This document shows positions 1-10,827 of a DNA stretch of 64,000 bases, piece by piece. A program made the translations under genes and the position numbers. Under the pieces are notes generated by a model. It was given only the letters and a program-made list of their open reading frames with translations, was not told the origin of the DNA and ran no database searches. The DNA comes from Rhizophlyctis rosea (lineage: Eukaryota; Chytridiomycota; Chytridiomycetes; Rhizophlyctidales; Rhizophlyctidaceae), in the NCBI GenBank assembly GCA_027596075.1, contig JADGJC010000004.1, forward strand, positions 271,562 through 335,561. Reading direction: 5' to 3'. Every line of letters starts with the position of its first letter. Positions within the stretch are counted from its first letter, which is position 1.

Positions 1-833
1 CTCCTCTTCCTCCTCCTCATCACCAACAACCGAACCCGACTCCCAATTCAAATTCACAACCTTCACCCGCCACTCAACCCTCTCCTCCGGCCTCACCTCC
101 GTCACCCAATCCTCCGACATCGAATGGTGGTACTACGACCGCACATGCGGTAACACACTGCTGGGGAGTACTTCCTGTACGCAATTCCAAGACGTGCAGG
201 ATGTGCAGAACCCATCCAGTGAGAGTGAACGAAGCCAAGCTGTTATTGCGCGGGTGTTGAAGAAGACTTTGCCGTGGTTGGTGCCGTTGGGGGTTGCGTT
301 GCATGCTGGGGAATGCGTGTTGGTGTTTTTGTTGGTTTTTGGGATTATGAAGAAGGTTAGTGATGGACGGGCGGCACCAACACATCAACCTGACCTATTC
401 TTCCACACCTCAACAGCTTTTGTGGTCCACCTTCAGCCTCTTCTTGATTGTAGCATTCCTAGATCTTGCGGCCGTTATCGTCGTCACAGTTGTAGGAGGT
501 ACGGTCAACCAGAAATTATGAAGACCTACAGATGAAAACGGCTCATCATCCCAATTCCCAGCATTCTACGCGACAAGAATTGTCACCGGCTTAGTCACAA
601 CAGATACATACACCGTAACATTCGGAACAGGATTCTGGTTCATCATCGGCATGGAGTAAGTTTCCGTCCTTTGCATGCAATTCGCACACTGTGAACTTTA
701 ACAACGTGCATCTGTTACTCCCCATGACAGAGGCGTTGTTTTGCTGTCGGCCCTCACGACCCCATTACTGCGGCGCATGGGTTCGGGAGGAGACGCGGAA
801 CGGGCGCGGGCCGGAACATATAACCAGTTTTGA
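1..833 (+). CDS. Partial four-helix membrane protein (claudin/SUR7-PalI-like architecture)
   Basis: The gene starts left of the window; its reading frame is open from base 2. Four coding pieces join in phase: 2-355, 417-498, 562-655 and 731-833, separated by GT-AG introns of 61, 63 and 75 nt. The visible protein has an extracellular-looking Ser/Thr-rich stretch with two cysteines and a WWYYD motif. It then has three hydrophobic helices (one starting WLVPLGVALH, one LWSTFSLFLI, one FGTGFWFIIG) and a short polar tail ending TYNQF. A helix, a loop with a Cys pair and then three helices is the layout of fungal SUR7/PalI (claudin-like) plasma-membrane proteins, but no diagnostic motif confirms the family. 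The stop is followed by the 3' end of a convergent gene. Function is inferred from topology only. Confidence 0.5.
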
Positions 834-1302
834 TAATGAATGTGGAGGGCGAAGTTGGTCTGGGACAAGATTTGGCTCTATCATGTCCCAACAGAGTTTC
901 ATTCGAAATCGGAAGAGACTGCTTATCGCCGATGAGCTAAGCGCTAACGAACATGGCCATTGCCAAGAATCGTCGGGAAATGCCAACATGCAGACCTATC
1001 ACTTGTCAACCACCGCAATAACTCCTTCAAGACATACTTTGTATTTTTCGCACAAGGATATTCCACAGAAGAAGGTGGCACTCTCCATCAGCGCTAAAGC
1101 CCATAGCTCGAAAAATCATCGAAAAAAAGAATATACCGCTCTTTACAGGACGCTCACCAGCCTTGTTAGCAATACCGAACCCGTCTCCAATCTAAGAATG
1201 AAACATGCACCCAGACGTCCCAACAGAAAAGGAAAAATCATATACAAACAAACCTCCTCCGAAACCCAAACCCAAAGTAAAACACAGAACCCCATCCAAA
1301 GA
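834..1302. other. Intergenic, between convergent 3' ends
   Basis: The segment lies between the stop codons of two converging genes. I see no conserved coding sequence, only presumed 3' UTRs. Confidence 0.5.
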
Positions 1303-2760
1303 TCACTCCAAAGGCACCAAACAAGGATCCAACTCCCCCTGCCCCACCAAATACTCCCTCAACCTCCCCACCAACTCCCCAATCTCCTCATTACTCAAAT
1401 ACTGCTGCCGCAACACCAGATCCAACACCGTCCCCACCGTCACAACCTTCACCGGCCCAATAAAGCTTTGATAATACATATAACTAAACAACCCCATCAA
1501 AAACTGGCAATCCATCCGGTCAGTAATCCCTCCATGCCCCGGAATAGAATCCCCAAAATCCTTGATGTTGAACGCCCTCTTGAATCCCGATGCGAAAAAG
1601 CCGCCAAAAGGCGCCACCACAGACGCGAAGAGCGCCATCGCGATCGCGTGCAGTTGGATCGGGAGGACGCTGATGGCTTTGGGCGGTGGTATGGATTTCG
1701 GTAGGACGTGGCGGAAGAATCCGACGGTTGCGCGCGGGAGGCGGACGTCGAAGGGTTCGAAGACGGGGTTGACGACGCAGGTCATGCCGGAGATGGAGGT
1801 TGTGGTGAGGTTCCGCATTGGGCAGTACATGTATGGGAATTGGGCGAGGTAGGCGGAGAAGACGAAGGCGAAGATGATGGTTAGGATGGCGGCGCCGATA
1901 AAGCCTTCCCAGGTTTTTTTTGGGCTGATGCGGATCAAAGGTGTGCGACCCCAGAAGAAGCCACAAACGTACGCCATGATGTCGTTGCAGACTACGAGGC
2001 AGACTGGGAGGACAAACCAGATGAGGCCTTCGAAGATGTTGTTGATGATGAAGTGGGAGGTGCAGACGACGAGGAGGAGGGTCATGTGCGTCCAGCCAAA
2101 TTGAGAGAATTGGAATTTGTAGTAGCCTTTTTTGAGGTTCAGGACGAATAGAACGAGGCCGAAGCAGTAGAGGAGGAAGGATATGAAGCGATGGTGGGTG
2201 GCCAGTGGCATGAGGAATGCGTCGACGATGACGAAGGCTTTGAAGTAGTGGATGATGGATTCGCCGTATAGGAAGTAGTTTGTTGAGCCGAGGAAGTACC
2301 AGTGGAGGAACCGATTCCATGGTAGTTTCTTCTCTTGCGCTGGTACGACCCCGATCGAGATGACTTCTTTGTAGACTGCCAGTTGAATCACTCCCACCAG
2401 CATAACCATCCAGATGTGCCCCGCCATAAGCATGACGAAGAAACCGCCAATCATGACCAAAGTCCAGATCCCCCTAACCCCTGCGTTCCGCAACTTCTTG
2501 CTGGTGGATTCGTTCACAAGCAGAGTAACGCCGGCTGCTGGCGCCGCTGGTACCAGAGGTTCTTCGGCTTTCGCTGCAACCACTGCGGCGTCATTGGATT
2601 TTTGGCTCAAACTTTGGTCGCTCGCTTTTCGTTTTAGACCTGTATCACTCCCTCTTCGGCCGGCTGAAGTGGTTGTTGGGGAAGTGGGTGTGACATCCGA
2701 GCCGGATTCTTTGCCATCATCGACGGGCCCCGACACAGACTTCTTTTTGCCTTTCGCCAT
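1303..2760 (-). CDS. CDS1: Phosphatidate cytidylyltransferase (CDP-diacylglycerol synthase)
   Basis: A single exon of 485 residues. It converts phosphatidic acid and CTP to CDP-diacylglycerol, the precursor of phosphatidylinositol and cardiolipin, at the ER membrane. The first ~95 residues are polar and Ser/Thr/Lys-rich. Seven or more hydrophobic segments follow. Near residue 283 is the conserved SPKKTWEGFIG segment. Near residues 405-430 is the family signature, read as FKRAFNIKD...HGGITDR, which carries the metal-binding Asp residues. Length and motif order match fungal Cds1. The ATG at 2760 opens the frame in a good context, just after a clean upstream region. The absence of introns is unusual in this intron-rich window. 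Identification is firm from the signature. Confidence 0.95.
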   Translation of the reverse strand: MAKGKKKSVSGPVDDGKESGSDVTPTSPTTTSAGRRGSDTGLKRKASDQSLSQKSNDAAVVAAKAEEPLVPAAPAAGVTLLVNESTSKKLRNAGVRGIWTLVMIGGFFVMLMAGHIWMVMLVGVIQLAVYKEVISIGVVPAQEKKLPWNRFLHWYFLGSTNYFLYGESIIHYFKAFVIVDAFLMPLATHHRFISFLLYCFGLVLFVLNLKKGYYKFQFSQFGWTHMTLLLVVCTSHFIINNIFEGLIWFVLPVCLVVCNDIMAYVCGFFWGRTPLIRISPKKTWEGFIGAAILTIIFAFVFSAYLAQFPYMYCPMRNLTTTSISGMTCVVNPVFEPFDVRLPRATVGFFRHVLPKSIPPPKAISVLPIQLHAIAMALFASVVAPFGGFFASGFKRAFNIKDFGDSIPGHGGITDRMDCQFLMGLFSYMYYQSFIGPVKVVTVGTVLDLVLRQQYLSNEEIGELVGRLREYLVGQGELDPCLVPLE

Positions 2761-3487
2761 TGACGTGTATGTGTGGTAGGAGGAGGTGTTGAGAGGGTAA
2801 CTTCACGCTGACAGTTCTGTTTACAGTCAAGGAGTAGTTTCAGCGTAAGCGCTTTCTGGAGATCACTTCTAGATGCACGCAATCAGGATAACACGTACAA
2901 TGGTAAACCCTATCGAAAGCTTTCCCAGATATGTCAGGGCAGAGCGTGGACACTTGTTGTCTGAAACGCGCGTGGGGGCGTGGCCGCTTTCAGAAACTGT
3001 TGAGAAATATCGCGCGCAAGGACTGTGGAAGTGAATCGGCAGGAGACACCAATCGCGGGAGGGTTTGCCGTTTAGAATGGGATGGAGGTTCCAGTAGCCG
3101 TGAAACTGGAGGTTAAATGTTCCTGCCCGAGGTATTGAGGTGATCTTCCTTTTCCGATGAGAGAATGGTAGAGCAGGTGGTGAAGCCTCCCTTTGTGACC
3201 TGCAATGTTGCATCATATTTTCACATGTTTGCTGACCCCGCCCTTTCCTTCAGGCCAGTGATGGCGACACTGATCGCGGCTGTGACTCTGGCGAGGGAAA
3301 AGGCGGCAATCTGTATGAAGATCACAAGCACGTGAGTCATCAAGCACACTATGCCCTTTTTGGGTAATTAGACCCTGGCTCGTGTGGCTTGGATGGGCTT
3401 CAATTGGAAGCTCAAAGGTCAGCTGGTCAAGGCTGTTCTTCCTTCCACACTTTTCCCACCACCAATTTCGACAACCGACATTGACGC

Positions 3488-3511
3488 GCACATGCACACA
3501 TGCACACATGC
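3488..3511. repeat. Microsatellite, unit CACATGCA
   Basis: Three consecutive near-perfect copies of an 8-nt unit are read directly. Confidence 0.7.
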
Positions 3512-3603
3512 ACGAACAAGATTCTCATTCAAACCTTAATTAGTCCTTGTCGGAGGTGACCCTCTCATCCAATCCGGAAACCCAGTTCACTGAACACACT
3601 AAG

Positions 3604-3652
3604 TGGGCACCGTACCCGTGTTCAGGTCGGCGGTCTGGGGACCATTGCCTGG
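3604..3652. repeat. Dispersed ~50 nt repeat, copy 1
   Basis: It shares TGGGCACCGTACC at its left end and GGGACCATTGCCT at its right end with 3761-3810; the middle has diverged. Confidence 0.6.
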
Positions 3653-3760
3653 CCGTGCTGTAAAAGGCACTGGGGGCGGAGACGGATGAGTGCGTGATCC
3701 TACGGCCGGTGTGCAACAGTCCTTCGAAGCAGAGTCTGGTCGTTGATCTTGACACTAAAA

Positions 3761-3810
3761 TGGGCACCGTACCGAGTCAAGGTCAGGCATCTTAGGGACC
3801 ATTGCCTAGG
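3761..3810. repeat. Dispersed ~50 nt repeat, copy 2
   Basis: Diverged direct copy of 3604-3652, about 157 bp away. It runs on into a tRNA-like segment ending near 3870. Confidence 0.6.
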
Positions 3811-3848
3811 TGTCAGACTGGACAATGCCTAGACTGCCGTTTGCATCA

Positions 3849-3865
3849 GTGGGTTCAATTCCCAC
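3849..3865 (+). other. tRNA-like T-arm / box-B motif
   Basis: A perfect 5-bp stem GTGGG/CCCAC encloses the loop TTCAATT, which matches a tRNA T-arm and a Pol III box B. The following CAAGGACC has no complementary 5' acceptor strand 70-90 nt upstream, so this is not a functional tRNA. It may be a tRNA-derived SINE or pseudo-tRNA remnant. Confidence 0.4.
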
Positions 3866-4475
3866 CAAGGACCATAACAGTGTGGATCTGTTTGCTGCCT
3901 GTGTGTGTGTGCGCGTCTGTGGTCGTGTATGTTACCTCTGTCTTGTTCACTATACAGCATGATCTGATGTGCATCTGATGTTGGCTTTGTGGAATGCGAT
4001 TGTCGCAATGTGCATTTAAAGTTTTCAACGTGTCTCCATCCTCCAGTTTTAAAACCTTCACCTCCGCATTCAAATGTGACAATGTTGTAGCTGTCCCTCC
4101 AAGGGCCTTGTTGGGACAGATGAGTATTTTGTGGCCACGGCTGGAAAATCGTTGCTTGGCATGCATACATATGTAGCGCTGAAACAGTATCGGGACCGGA
4201 TGGTTATCAATCATAGAAAGCACTACGAACCCACCAACAGTCACGTCACCATCGCAACCCAATTACATCCTTTATTATGCCTTGTTTTTATTGAACTTTT
4301 CTTGCTCACTATTCCTCACTCATCCCTTAGACGAAATGCAGTAAACTATAAAATAAGAGCTGGTACCCATCATCATGAGACAGACTGCCTCACATCATAA
4401 ATATTATCGCTATATGTACAAAAAGTAACTTTGATTTCTATCTATTCCTTTGATACATCGGTTGCCATAATGTTC

Positions 4476-5285
4476 TCATGCCTGATTGAGAAGGATAGGT
4501 ATTAGTATGCTTCCCAGCTCAACCAAAACTTCCTTCAGCCAAAGGTCACCAACCTTGCTTTTCTTCGGAGAAATCGCCTTACCATCCTCCTTCTCCTCCC
4601 GCTTCCGCTTCCCACTCTCCCCACCTGCATCCTTCTTCTGCCTCTCTCGTTCCGCCAACTCCGTGATATCGGGAACATCCTCCAACTCCACTGGTCCCTT
4701 TGGTCGAAGCACTAAATACATCAATCCCTTCTCAGTAGTCTTGGTCTCAACAACCTCAAAAGCTCTCGGCACAGAGCCCTCCGCAAACAACTTCTTTCCC
4801 TTCCCTAACACAATGGGAAACATGAACAACCGGAACTCATCAACAAGCCCCATATCATGTAACCCCCTCGCCAATTCCCCACACCCATGCACCTGTAATT
4901 CATCCCCAGGCAACGCTTTCAACTCCTGAATCTGCTTCTTCAAGTCCTTCCCATCCACCACCGTGCTGCCCTTCCACTCCCTCTCCGCATCCGTCTTAGT
5001 CCCTGACACGACATACTTTGGCAACCCATTGAATCTACTTGCGATGGGGTCAGCGGGGTCGGGAAACTTGGGCCAATGGGCAGCCATGATGTCAAAGGTC
5101 TTGCGGCCAAAGAGGAATGCGGAAGATTTGGCGAAGCCGGAGACGATGAGGGAGCCAAAGTCTTCAGAGGAGTAAGGTTGAACCCAGCCCCCAAGGTCGA
5201 AGTTGTTGGAGGTGTCTTCGTTTTTGCCGCCGGGGGATTGTTGGACGCCGTCGAGGGAGAGGAAGGAGATTACGACGAGTTTCAT
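4476..5285 (-). CDS. RibD C-terminal / dihydrofolate-reductase-fold protein with basic tail
   Basis: A single exon of 269 residues. Residues 1 to about 200 form a RibD_C/DHFR-like domain of the bacterial YwjB/YyaP type. It starts MKLVVISFLSLDGV, continues with FGRKTFDIMAAHWP, GSTVV and LQVHGCGELARGL (strand and nucleotide-binding segments), and ends with the PIVLGKGKKLF segment. Such proteins reduce pteridine- or pyrimidine-like substrates with NADPH; the substrate here is unknown. The ATG at 5285 was chosen over an in-frame ATG at 5411 because a TATAAAA box lies between them, so the upstream ATG would precede the promoter. Residues ~205-269 are a charged extension with two basic clusters (KRKRE, SPKKSK) that looks nuclear and is absent from bacterial relatives. 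Lack of introns and the bacterial-type domain suggest lateral acquisition, which is inference. Confidence 0.85.
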   Translation of the reverse strand: MKLVVISFLSLDGVQQSPGGKNEDTSNNFDLGGWVQPYSSEDFGSLIVSGFAKSSAFLFGRKTFDIMAAHWPKFPDPADPIASRFNGLPKYVVSGTKTDAEREWKGSTVVDGKDLKKQIQELKALPGDELQVHGCGELARGLHDMGLVDEFRLFMFPIVLGKGKKLFAEGSVPRAFEVVETKTTEKGLMYLVLRPKGPVELEDVPDITELAERERQKKDAGGESGKRKREEKEDGKAISPKKSKVGDLWLKEVLVELGSILIPILLNQA

Positions 5286-6300
5286 TGTTCGTGTTGCTGT
5301 GTTATCTTGATTTGTTATGTTGAGGTGTGCAATAGTTTCTGGACGGGGGGTGAGAATTGCTTCCTTTTGACAGGAGGGAGGAGGTGGGGAGGCTGGGGCT
5401 TTTATACGCAATGCAGACTTGCAAGCTTTGCAAAGGTTGTCGGAGATGACGCAAAGTCAAGTTTTTGAAGGCGCCACAGGGAGGGTCCGAATCCTCCGCC
5501 AAGCTCACCGTCCGCAGCCACGCGTTTGTGTTCGACTTTCCGGAGGAATGGACTTTCCCGCAGTTCGGATTATGGAGACTGGCCTGCTGGGGCAGTGACC
5601 AAGGAATGTGGGCGTTGAGCAGGGTCCATAAATGCGAACTGTCATTTTGCCTATTTCGAAATTTCCGATCATGCGCAATATTCATTGAAAACTAGTAGCA
5701 TATGCCTGAATCTATCCCATGAGAAGAGAAACATAGCGGTCATGCGGACTGCACAATCGTATTGTATGTTGATCACACGCGTATTGTCTCCATGCGCACT
5801 ATGTCATGCGCATGATTTGGCACGTAAGTGACTTCATCAGCAGCTACTATCAACGAGCCGCGAATAATGCCTGTACGCCTGAAAATGAGACCGTCACCGC
5901 CTGAACTTCCTTCCCACGCTCATACAAAAGTTCACTAACTCATAAGCTTCGCCACTGGCTTCAATATGCCAGTCAGACATCTCTCTTCGCATCCAGGCGT
6001 GTCTCCCACAGTTTTACTAGATTTAATGTGTCTGGTGACTGATGAAGCTTGATGACATCTGCCACCATGTCCATGAAATTGTAGTGATCAGCAACTTCTC
6101 TGAGTTAACCCGCCCGGAGTGCCGAAACCAAATTGGACGCAACACACAAAAACCGTCACCGCGCTCAGCTTCTTTCCTCCCTCCTCGAAAAGTTCTTCCA
6201 CTTTCCAGGCTCCTTCACCAACAAATACCCAAGAACTTGGCTCGTGTTTCAATTGATTGTAGGACTGGATACATCCCCTCATTCATTCACCTCCTGCACC
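5286..6300. other. Divergent intergenic region
   Basis: Apart from the TATA box at 5400-5406 no feature is evident. It separates two divergently transcribed genes. Confidence 0.5.
5400..5406 (-). promoter_or_regulatory. TATA box of the RibD-like gene
   Basis: TATAAAA on the minus strand, about 115 bp upstream of the chosen ATG. It decides the start codon of the gene. Confidence 0.6.
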
Positions 6301-6888
6301 ATGCCCGGACACAAACGCAAAGCCGACAGCCCCGGCACCGAAACCGTCAATGAAACAGATTTGGACCTGGACACCGTCGAAGCGCTCGAAGAAGATGATG
6401 AATACGTCCCTGGTTCGTCAACGTCAAGTGGAAAGCACAAGACCACCAATAAGACGAATCAGAAGCAGAAGGTGGCGGCTAATGCCGAGTCAAACAAGGT
6501 AACAATCCAACTCTCCTGATTGACACCGCACCATCCAAGCAAACCATAAACAAACAGAAGTAATCAAACCATGTTTACCCTCACCCCCTCTCAGATCCCA
6601 GAAAAGACAGAAAAAACCGTCTGGACCGACCGCGAACAAGCCGTCGCCCGCACCCTAATGGACAAGTACGGAACCAAATTCACCAAAGTCGCTGAGGAGT
6701 TAAACAGAATTTGTGGGAAGACGCCGAAGCAGATCAAGTGGGTTGCACTTCAAACTTTTTTGACTCTGCGTTGTATGCATTGCGCAAGAACAGCTTTTGC
6801 TCATTCTGCATTGCACTTTGTATCTTACAGCTCTTGGTGGTACAATCGTGAGCTGCCGAGGAGGAAGAAAGCGGGAGAGAGTGTGTGA
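6301..6888 (+). CDS. Small SANT/Myb-like protein, paralogue A
   Basis: Three exons (6301-6498, 6595-6737, 6831-6888) encode 132 residues; the introns are 96 and 93 nt. The N-terminus MPGHKRKAD is basic and is followed by an acidic stretch (LDLDTVEALEEDDEY) and a Lys-rich linker. Exons 2-3 encode a Myb/SANT-like helix-turn-helix: VWTDREQAVARTL, then KFTKVAEELNRICGKTPKQIK, then SWWYNRELPRRKKAG. Conserved Trp residues and the GKTPxQ turn fit DNA- or chromatin-binding folds. The gene at 12071-12708 has the same exon plan, and its second exon is also exactly 143 nt. A nuclear regulatory role is plausible but unproven. The 143-nt central exon is the best-supported part. Confidence 0.75.
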
Positions 6889-7380
6889 TTGGCAGCTGGA
6901 AGAAACGGAATTTCGTTTGTGTTGGAGCGCGATTAGGAGGGCAGTTTCAAGCTGTGGGATAGCATGATCACAAGAGTACTGCGGTTCGTAATACACTTCG
7001 CATTGAAAGCAAGTGAGTCCACCTGCATACATAACAGGATCCGCATGGGTGTCCGTACTATGCGCATGCGTCCCACTATAAGTCCGATTTAACCATTGGC
7101 AGAGTGATGACGATCTTGTCAAGTTCTCACCAGAGCAGCAGTAGTCAGTGCCGGATGAATTTCAATATACCAAATGATTGCTCAAGATCGTATAACCTCT
7201 CTGTTGTAGAGCTATGGAGTGCAGTTTGTTCAGCGCATGAAGGCACTTCCCGCGCGCCGCATATGAGTAGTTAGATCATCAAGACATCTGCTTAGATTAT
7301 TCAAGGCACCAAAGAAATACACATCAACTACGCAGCGTCCTGGAACCTCTTATTACTTACCTTTCAGTCCACTGAGAACA
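6889..7380. other. Intergenic, between convergent 3' ends
   Basis: Nothing coding recognised; presumed 3' UTRs of the flanking genes. Confidence 0.45.
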
Positions 7381-10300
7381 TCACGCCGACGCCGGGCCAC
7401 CACACTTAGTAAAACAGATGGGAAGTCCGCGACTCTCAAGACACTTTTTGATGGCGGTGGCTGCTCGTTTAGCCGCGGTATCTTTCGGTTTCTTCGCTGG
7501 TACTAACTCAACATCAATGACAATGCTTGTCAGACCACCCGATGTGCTTAACCACGATTCCCCTCCTCCAGCTCTCGTCAACCTTCCCACTTCCTCAATA
7601 GCGGTACGGACATCACTATCTAAATCCCAGGGAACCCATTGCCGGTATTGTTGTCGGGAAACGACCACACCTTTCTGCCGATTTGGACAGTTTTCTCCCT
7701 GACATTGGTAAATGTACGTTGTGGTGCGGTGATGATGATTGTCTGAAACGGGAGCTACGTCATCAGCTGGGGTCCCAACAGATGGTTCCTCACTGTTTAG
7801 TCGCTTCCCTTCCTTCTCCTTCGAGACCTTGCGTCTCTTCGTTGGCCGGTCGCTGGGACCGACACCACCGTCATTAACGTTATCATCACTATCTAGATCG
7901 ATGTGGTCCATTGGCGTGTCTACTACAATTGGAGGCACTTCCACTCCGCCTGCCACCGGGTTATTCATGGGAATTTCAATCCCTTTCTGACGACCCTTCC
8001 CCTTTGGCGTCCATGATAGATGATTCATGAGGTCTTCTCCATCGCTTCCGCTATCTATATCAATTGCCCGATTCTCGAGATTGTCTTTCCGGGGAGGGGT
8101 TATGAAAGGATGTTTGGCCACGTTGTTTGATGGACTGTCAATCTCGAACGATGATTGCTGCGGATATCATGGTCAAGACCAGAAATTCAGCAGAAGTCTG
8201 GCATATGGCGAAGAAGGCGAACTTGCTGCATTGTTTACCTCTGTGGGTTCAGCTGCATTGCTCGAAGTTTGCATGGACGCGTCAGTGGTGTGTGGCACAT
8301 GTGTTGGTGAATCCCCTGGGACAGCTGGCGCTGCCGGCGGTGAGATGTTGAAGGTAGTAGCCTTGAGTCACTGCGTCAGCGTGCTGCAGCGAGCGATCCT
8401 CCCTGCACACTTACTGGAGGATCATCATTTTCGGGGACAGGCTCATCAGCGTCTAGCAAGTTCATAAAGCGTGCACACATCCAATCATGACGTCGCTGAA
8501 AGTCTTCCGGTATAAAAAAAGGCCCCCGGTATTTGTTTACTAATCTCTTCGTCAGCTCGAACATGCTTGCTCCCAATGCATCGACTTTCTTCAGTTTCCC
8601 ATCATATGGCAGGTTCGAGAATGCGGAGTTCATGCGGGTGGTCAGTAGCGTCAAGTTGCCCAGCAAGTGCAAACTGGCGTAATGCTTTTTGGTTTCCCAA
8701 TGTGGCCAACCGTCATTGAGCTTCTGGGGTAGTATATGTTCGATGGTGCTTTTGATGGGTTTGGGGATGGGGGAACCGGTTTCCCGAAGGGCAAGATCCA
8801 GCTTGAGTAGCACGTATTTTCCGATCGAACAAAGGCGCCGATCGTTATGATTATAGAGTGGGGAATACCGAAGTGCATCACCAATAGCGGATTTGCCTGA
8901 CTTCTGCATGTGCCGCACGGCAGTTCTAAACTTGTCAAAAGTAGAAAGCGCCACGGCTTTACCAGAGCAGTCGGGCCCCAACAGCTCCATAAGAGACTCA
9001 AATCGAGTAATATCCCGTTGCTCAGATTGAGCTTGACTCTAGGGGAGGTTCATCAGGTTCTCTGAGGAGATTGAGGAGCAGCCATACCATACTCACCGCG
9101 CCCTGGCCCATTGCAGACCGAGTGATGGACCTTCTGCCCATCCCGTCATCATTGTTTTCCTTCGATTGATCGTCTTCATCATGAGCCTGGACAACATCTC
9201 AGTGGGTTGACCGAAAATTCAGTTAAATCATATTCTCTTAATTACCTACCGGATCTTCTGAAGGCTCAATATCTTGCCTTGTAAGTGACATTAGGCTTTC
9301 GAACCCAATATATTCCTCAAGTGCAGCCAAGAATCCATGCCACACTTCATGTCCAAGCGCAAACTTCTCGGTATTGAAGATCCTCCGAGCCAGTAATGCT
9401 AAGCGCAGTGCTCTTGAGCCCTCCCAATCCTGCTTGCGGTGCAAGCAGTGCAGAAGCTTCAGACTATTGAGGGCATTGTCGTAAGAGGGTTTGTCACGCC
9501 CAACCTCGGTCGCCATATTTAGAAGCTCTATGAGGACGTCGAAGGCGCTGTTGAGCCAACCCCGGAACACACGGAAACTTGCGGCGTTTTGATCAGGTTG
9601 GATGACTTCCTGCATCCAATCGTAGACCGACATGGTCGCATGGTCAACCTGTACGGACTCCTCCACAATGACAGAGTATTGGTACGTCTCCTTCACTAAG
9701 CAGAACGCCAGATTGAGGAACGTGCTGTCGCCCTTTTTGAAGAGCCTTTCAGCACACCTGAACAGTTGTTCATCCCTCTGTTGCCACACATCCAGGAAGC
9801 TACTTTTTTCTCTATGAGAAGCATCCTGGTACTGTGCTCGCGCCACCAAGGCTTTGATCCGGTCAGCATCCGTAAGCGGAATACCGGAGTTCATAGCCGA
9901 AAACATCAGAAGTGACTGATCATAATCTTTGGCTTTCACGACAGCTATGCAACAGTTACTGCAGATCCATTGACAGAGCTTTGCCAGTTCCAGCACATGT
10001 GCTGACTTTCGAGTCTCCCCCCGGACATAGGCTTCTTCCAGGAAAGCATAAATCTCCTTGACGCAGTCACTGTCTATGAGATCAATGATTACTCTTGTTG
10101 CTAGGGGTACAGCAACGTAACCTACTTCATTCGACCACCGGATTGAGTATTCTGGTTGACGTACAGAGCAGCGCCAGTACCATGGCAAATGCCTTCTATG
10201 ACATCTTCATCAAGTAGCCGATCGTATAATGTGCTCGTTTGGTCCGTGTATGATTCCGTTTGCAAGATGGGCATTTCCGGTACATTGTCCTCATCAGTGA

Positions 10301-10827
10301 AAATCTCGGCGTAGGTTGTTTGTTGATGTTTCGTACAGTTTGAAAAATGATTCTCCACTTTGTCGATGAGCTTCATTTGACCGTTCGATAATGCAGAGCT
10401 CAGATGGAATGGAGGTTTTCTCCAGTTCTTGAGACAGTGACGAGCAACCACCATGAACATCATGAAGGTTGAAAGCCGTTGCTGGCCGTCGACAACATAG
10501 GCCGTGTATCCGTTCGGTGAATCTGGCAATTCCCAGAAATTGGGTGAGTGAGGTCAACAGGCCGGGAAGCAGACAACGACGATATTTACTGTGCTCAGTA
10601 CCTTCCGTGTACAGGACAATGGAACCCAAATAATAGGGCTTTTCCTTCGTTTTTTCATCGTCATAGGCGTTACGAATGTCTCGTAGGAGCTGGGTGACTT
10701 GAGCTTTGCCCCATGAATAAGGTCTTTGATATGATGGTATGAAGAAGAAAGTCCAGCCGGCGTGAAGTAATAAGCTCTGAATCGTCATAACCTCGGCTGT
10801 TATGTCTATGATTTTGGAGATTGGCAT
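7381..10827 (-). CDS. GmrSD-type DUF262-DUF1524 protein with eukaryotic C-terminal extension
   Basis: Seven exons join in phase: 10827-10590, 10522-10181, 10100-9250, 9186-9097, 9038-8415, 8361-8239 and 8157-7381. They encode 1014 residues. The N-terminal DUF262 (GmrS-like, ParB-fold NTPase) shows YQRPYSW (33-39), YYLGSIVLY and VVDGQQRLSTF (D91-R95). Later comes MFSAMNSGIPLTDADRIKA. The DUF1524 (GmrD-like His-Me nuclease) shows IEHILPQ with the catalytic-type His at 608 and LGNLTLL with Asn 635. In bacteria such fused proteins cut glucosylated or hydroxymethylated phage DNA (type IV restriction). Residues ~757-1014 are added: two IDLDSDD/IDIDSGSD acidic motifs like SUMO-interacting motifs, a KRRK basic cluster (863-866) and a CxxxxC segment. 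The exon 2/3 junction is the least certain (an alternative acceptor 25 nt downstream also keeps phase). Six spliceosomal introns show a long-resident eukaryotic gene rather than contamination. A role in genome defence is inference. Confidence 0.88.

Larger units (their letters stand above)
2761..4475. other. Intergenic region with short repeats
   Basis: No convincing gene is seen in these 1.7 kb. It holds a CACATGCA microsatellite, a GT run near 3898-3914, two diverged copies of a ~50 nt element, and a tRNA-like T-arm (each listed separately). Confidence 0.5.

Noticed and set aside
1520..2320. Long open frame overlapping CDS1 in another frame
   Set aside because: His/Pro/Leu-rich shadow of the conserved CDS1 codons.
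3898..3914. GT dinucleotide run
   Set aside because: Short ordinary microsatellite, no further meaning.
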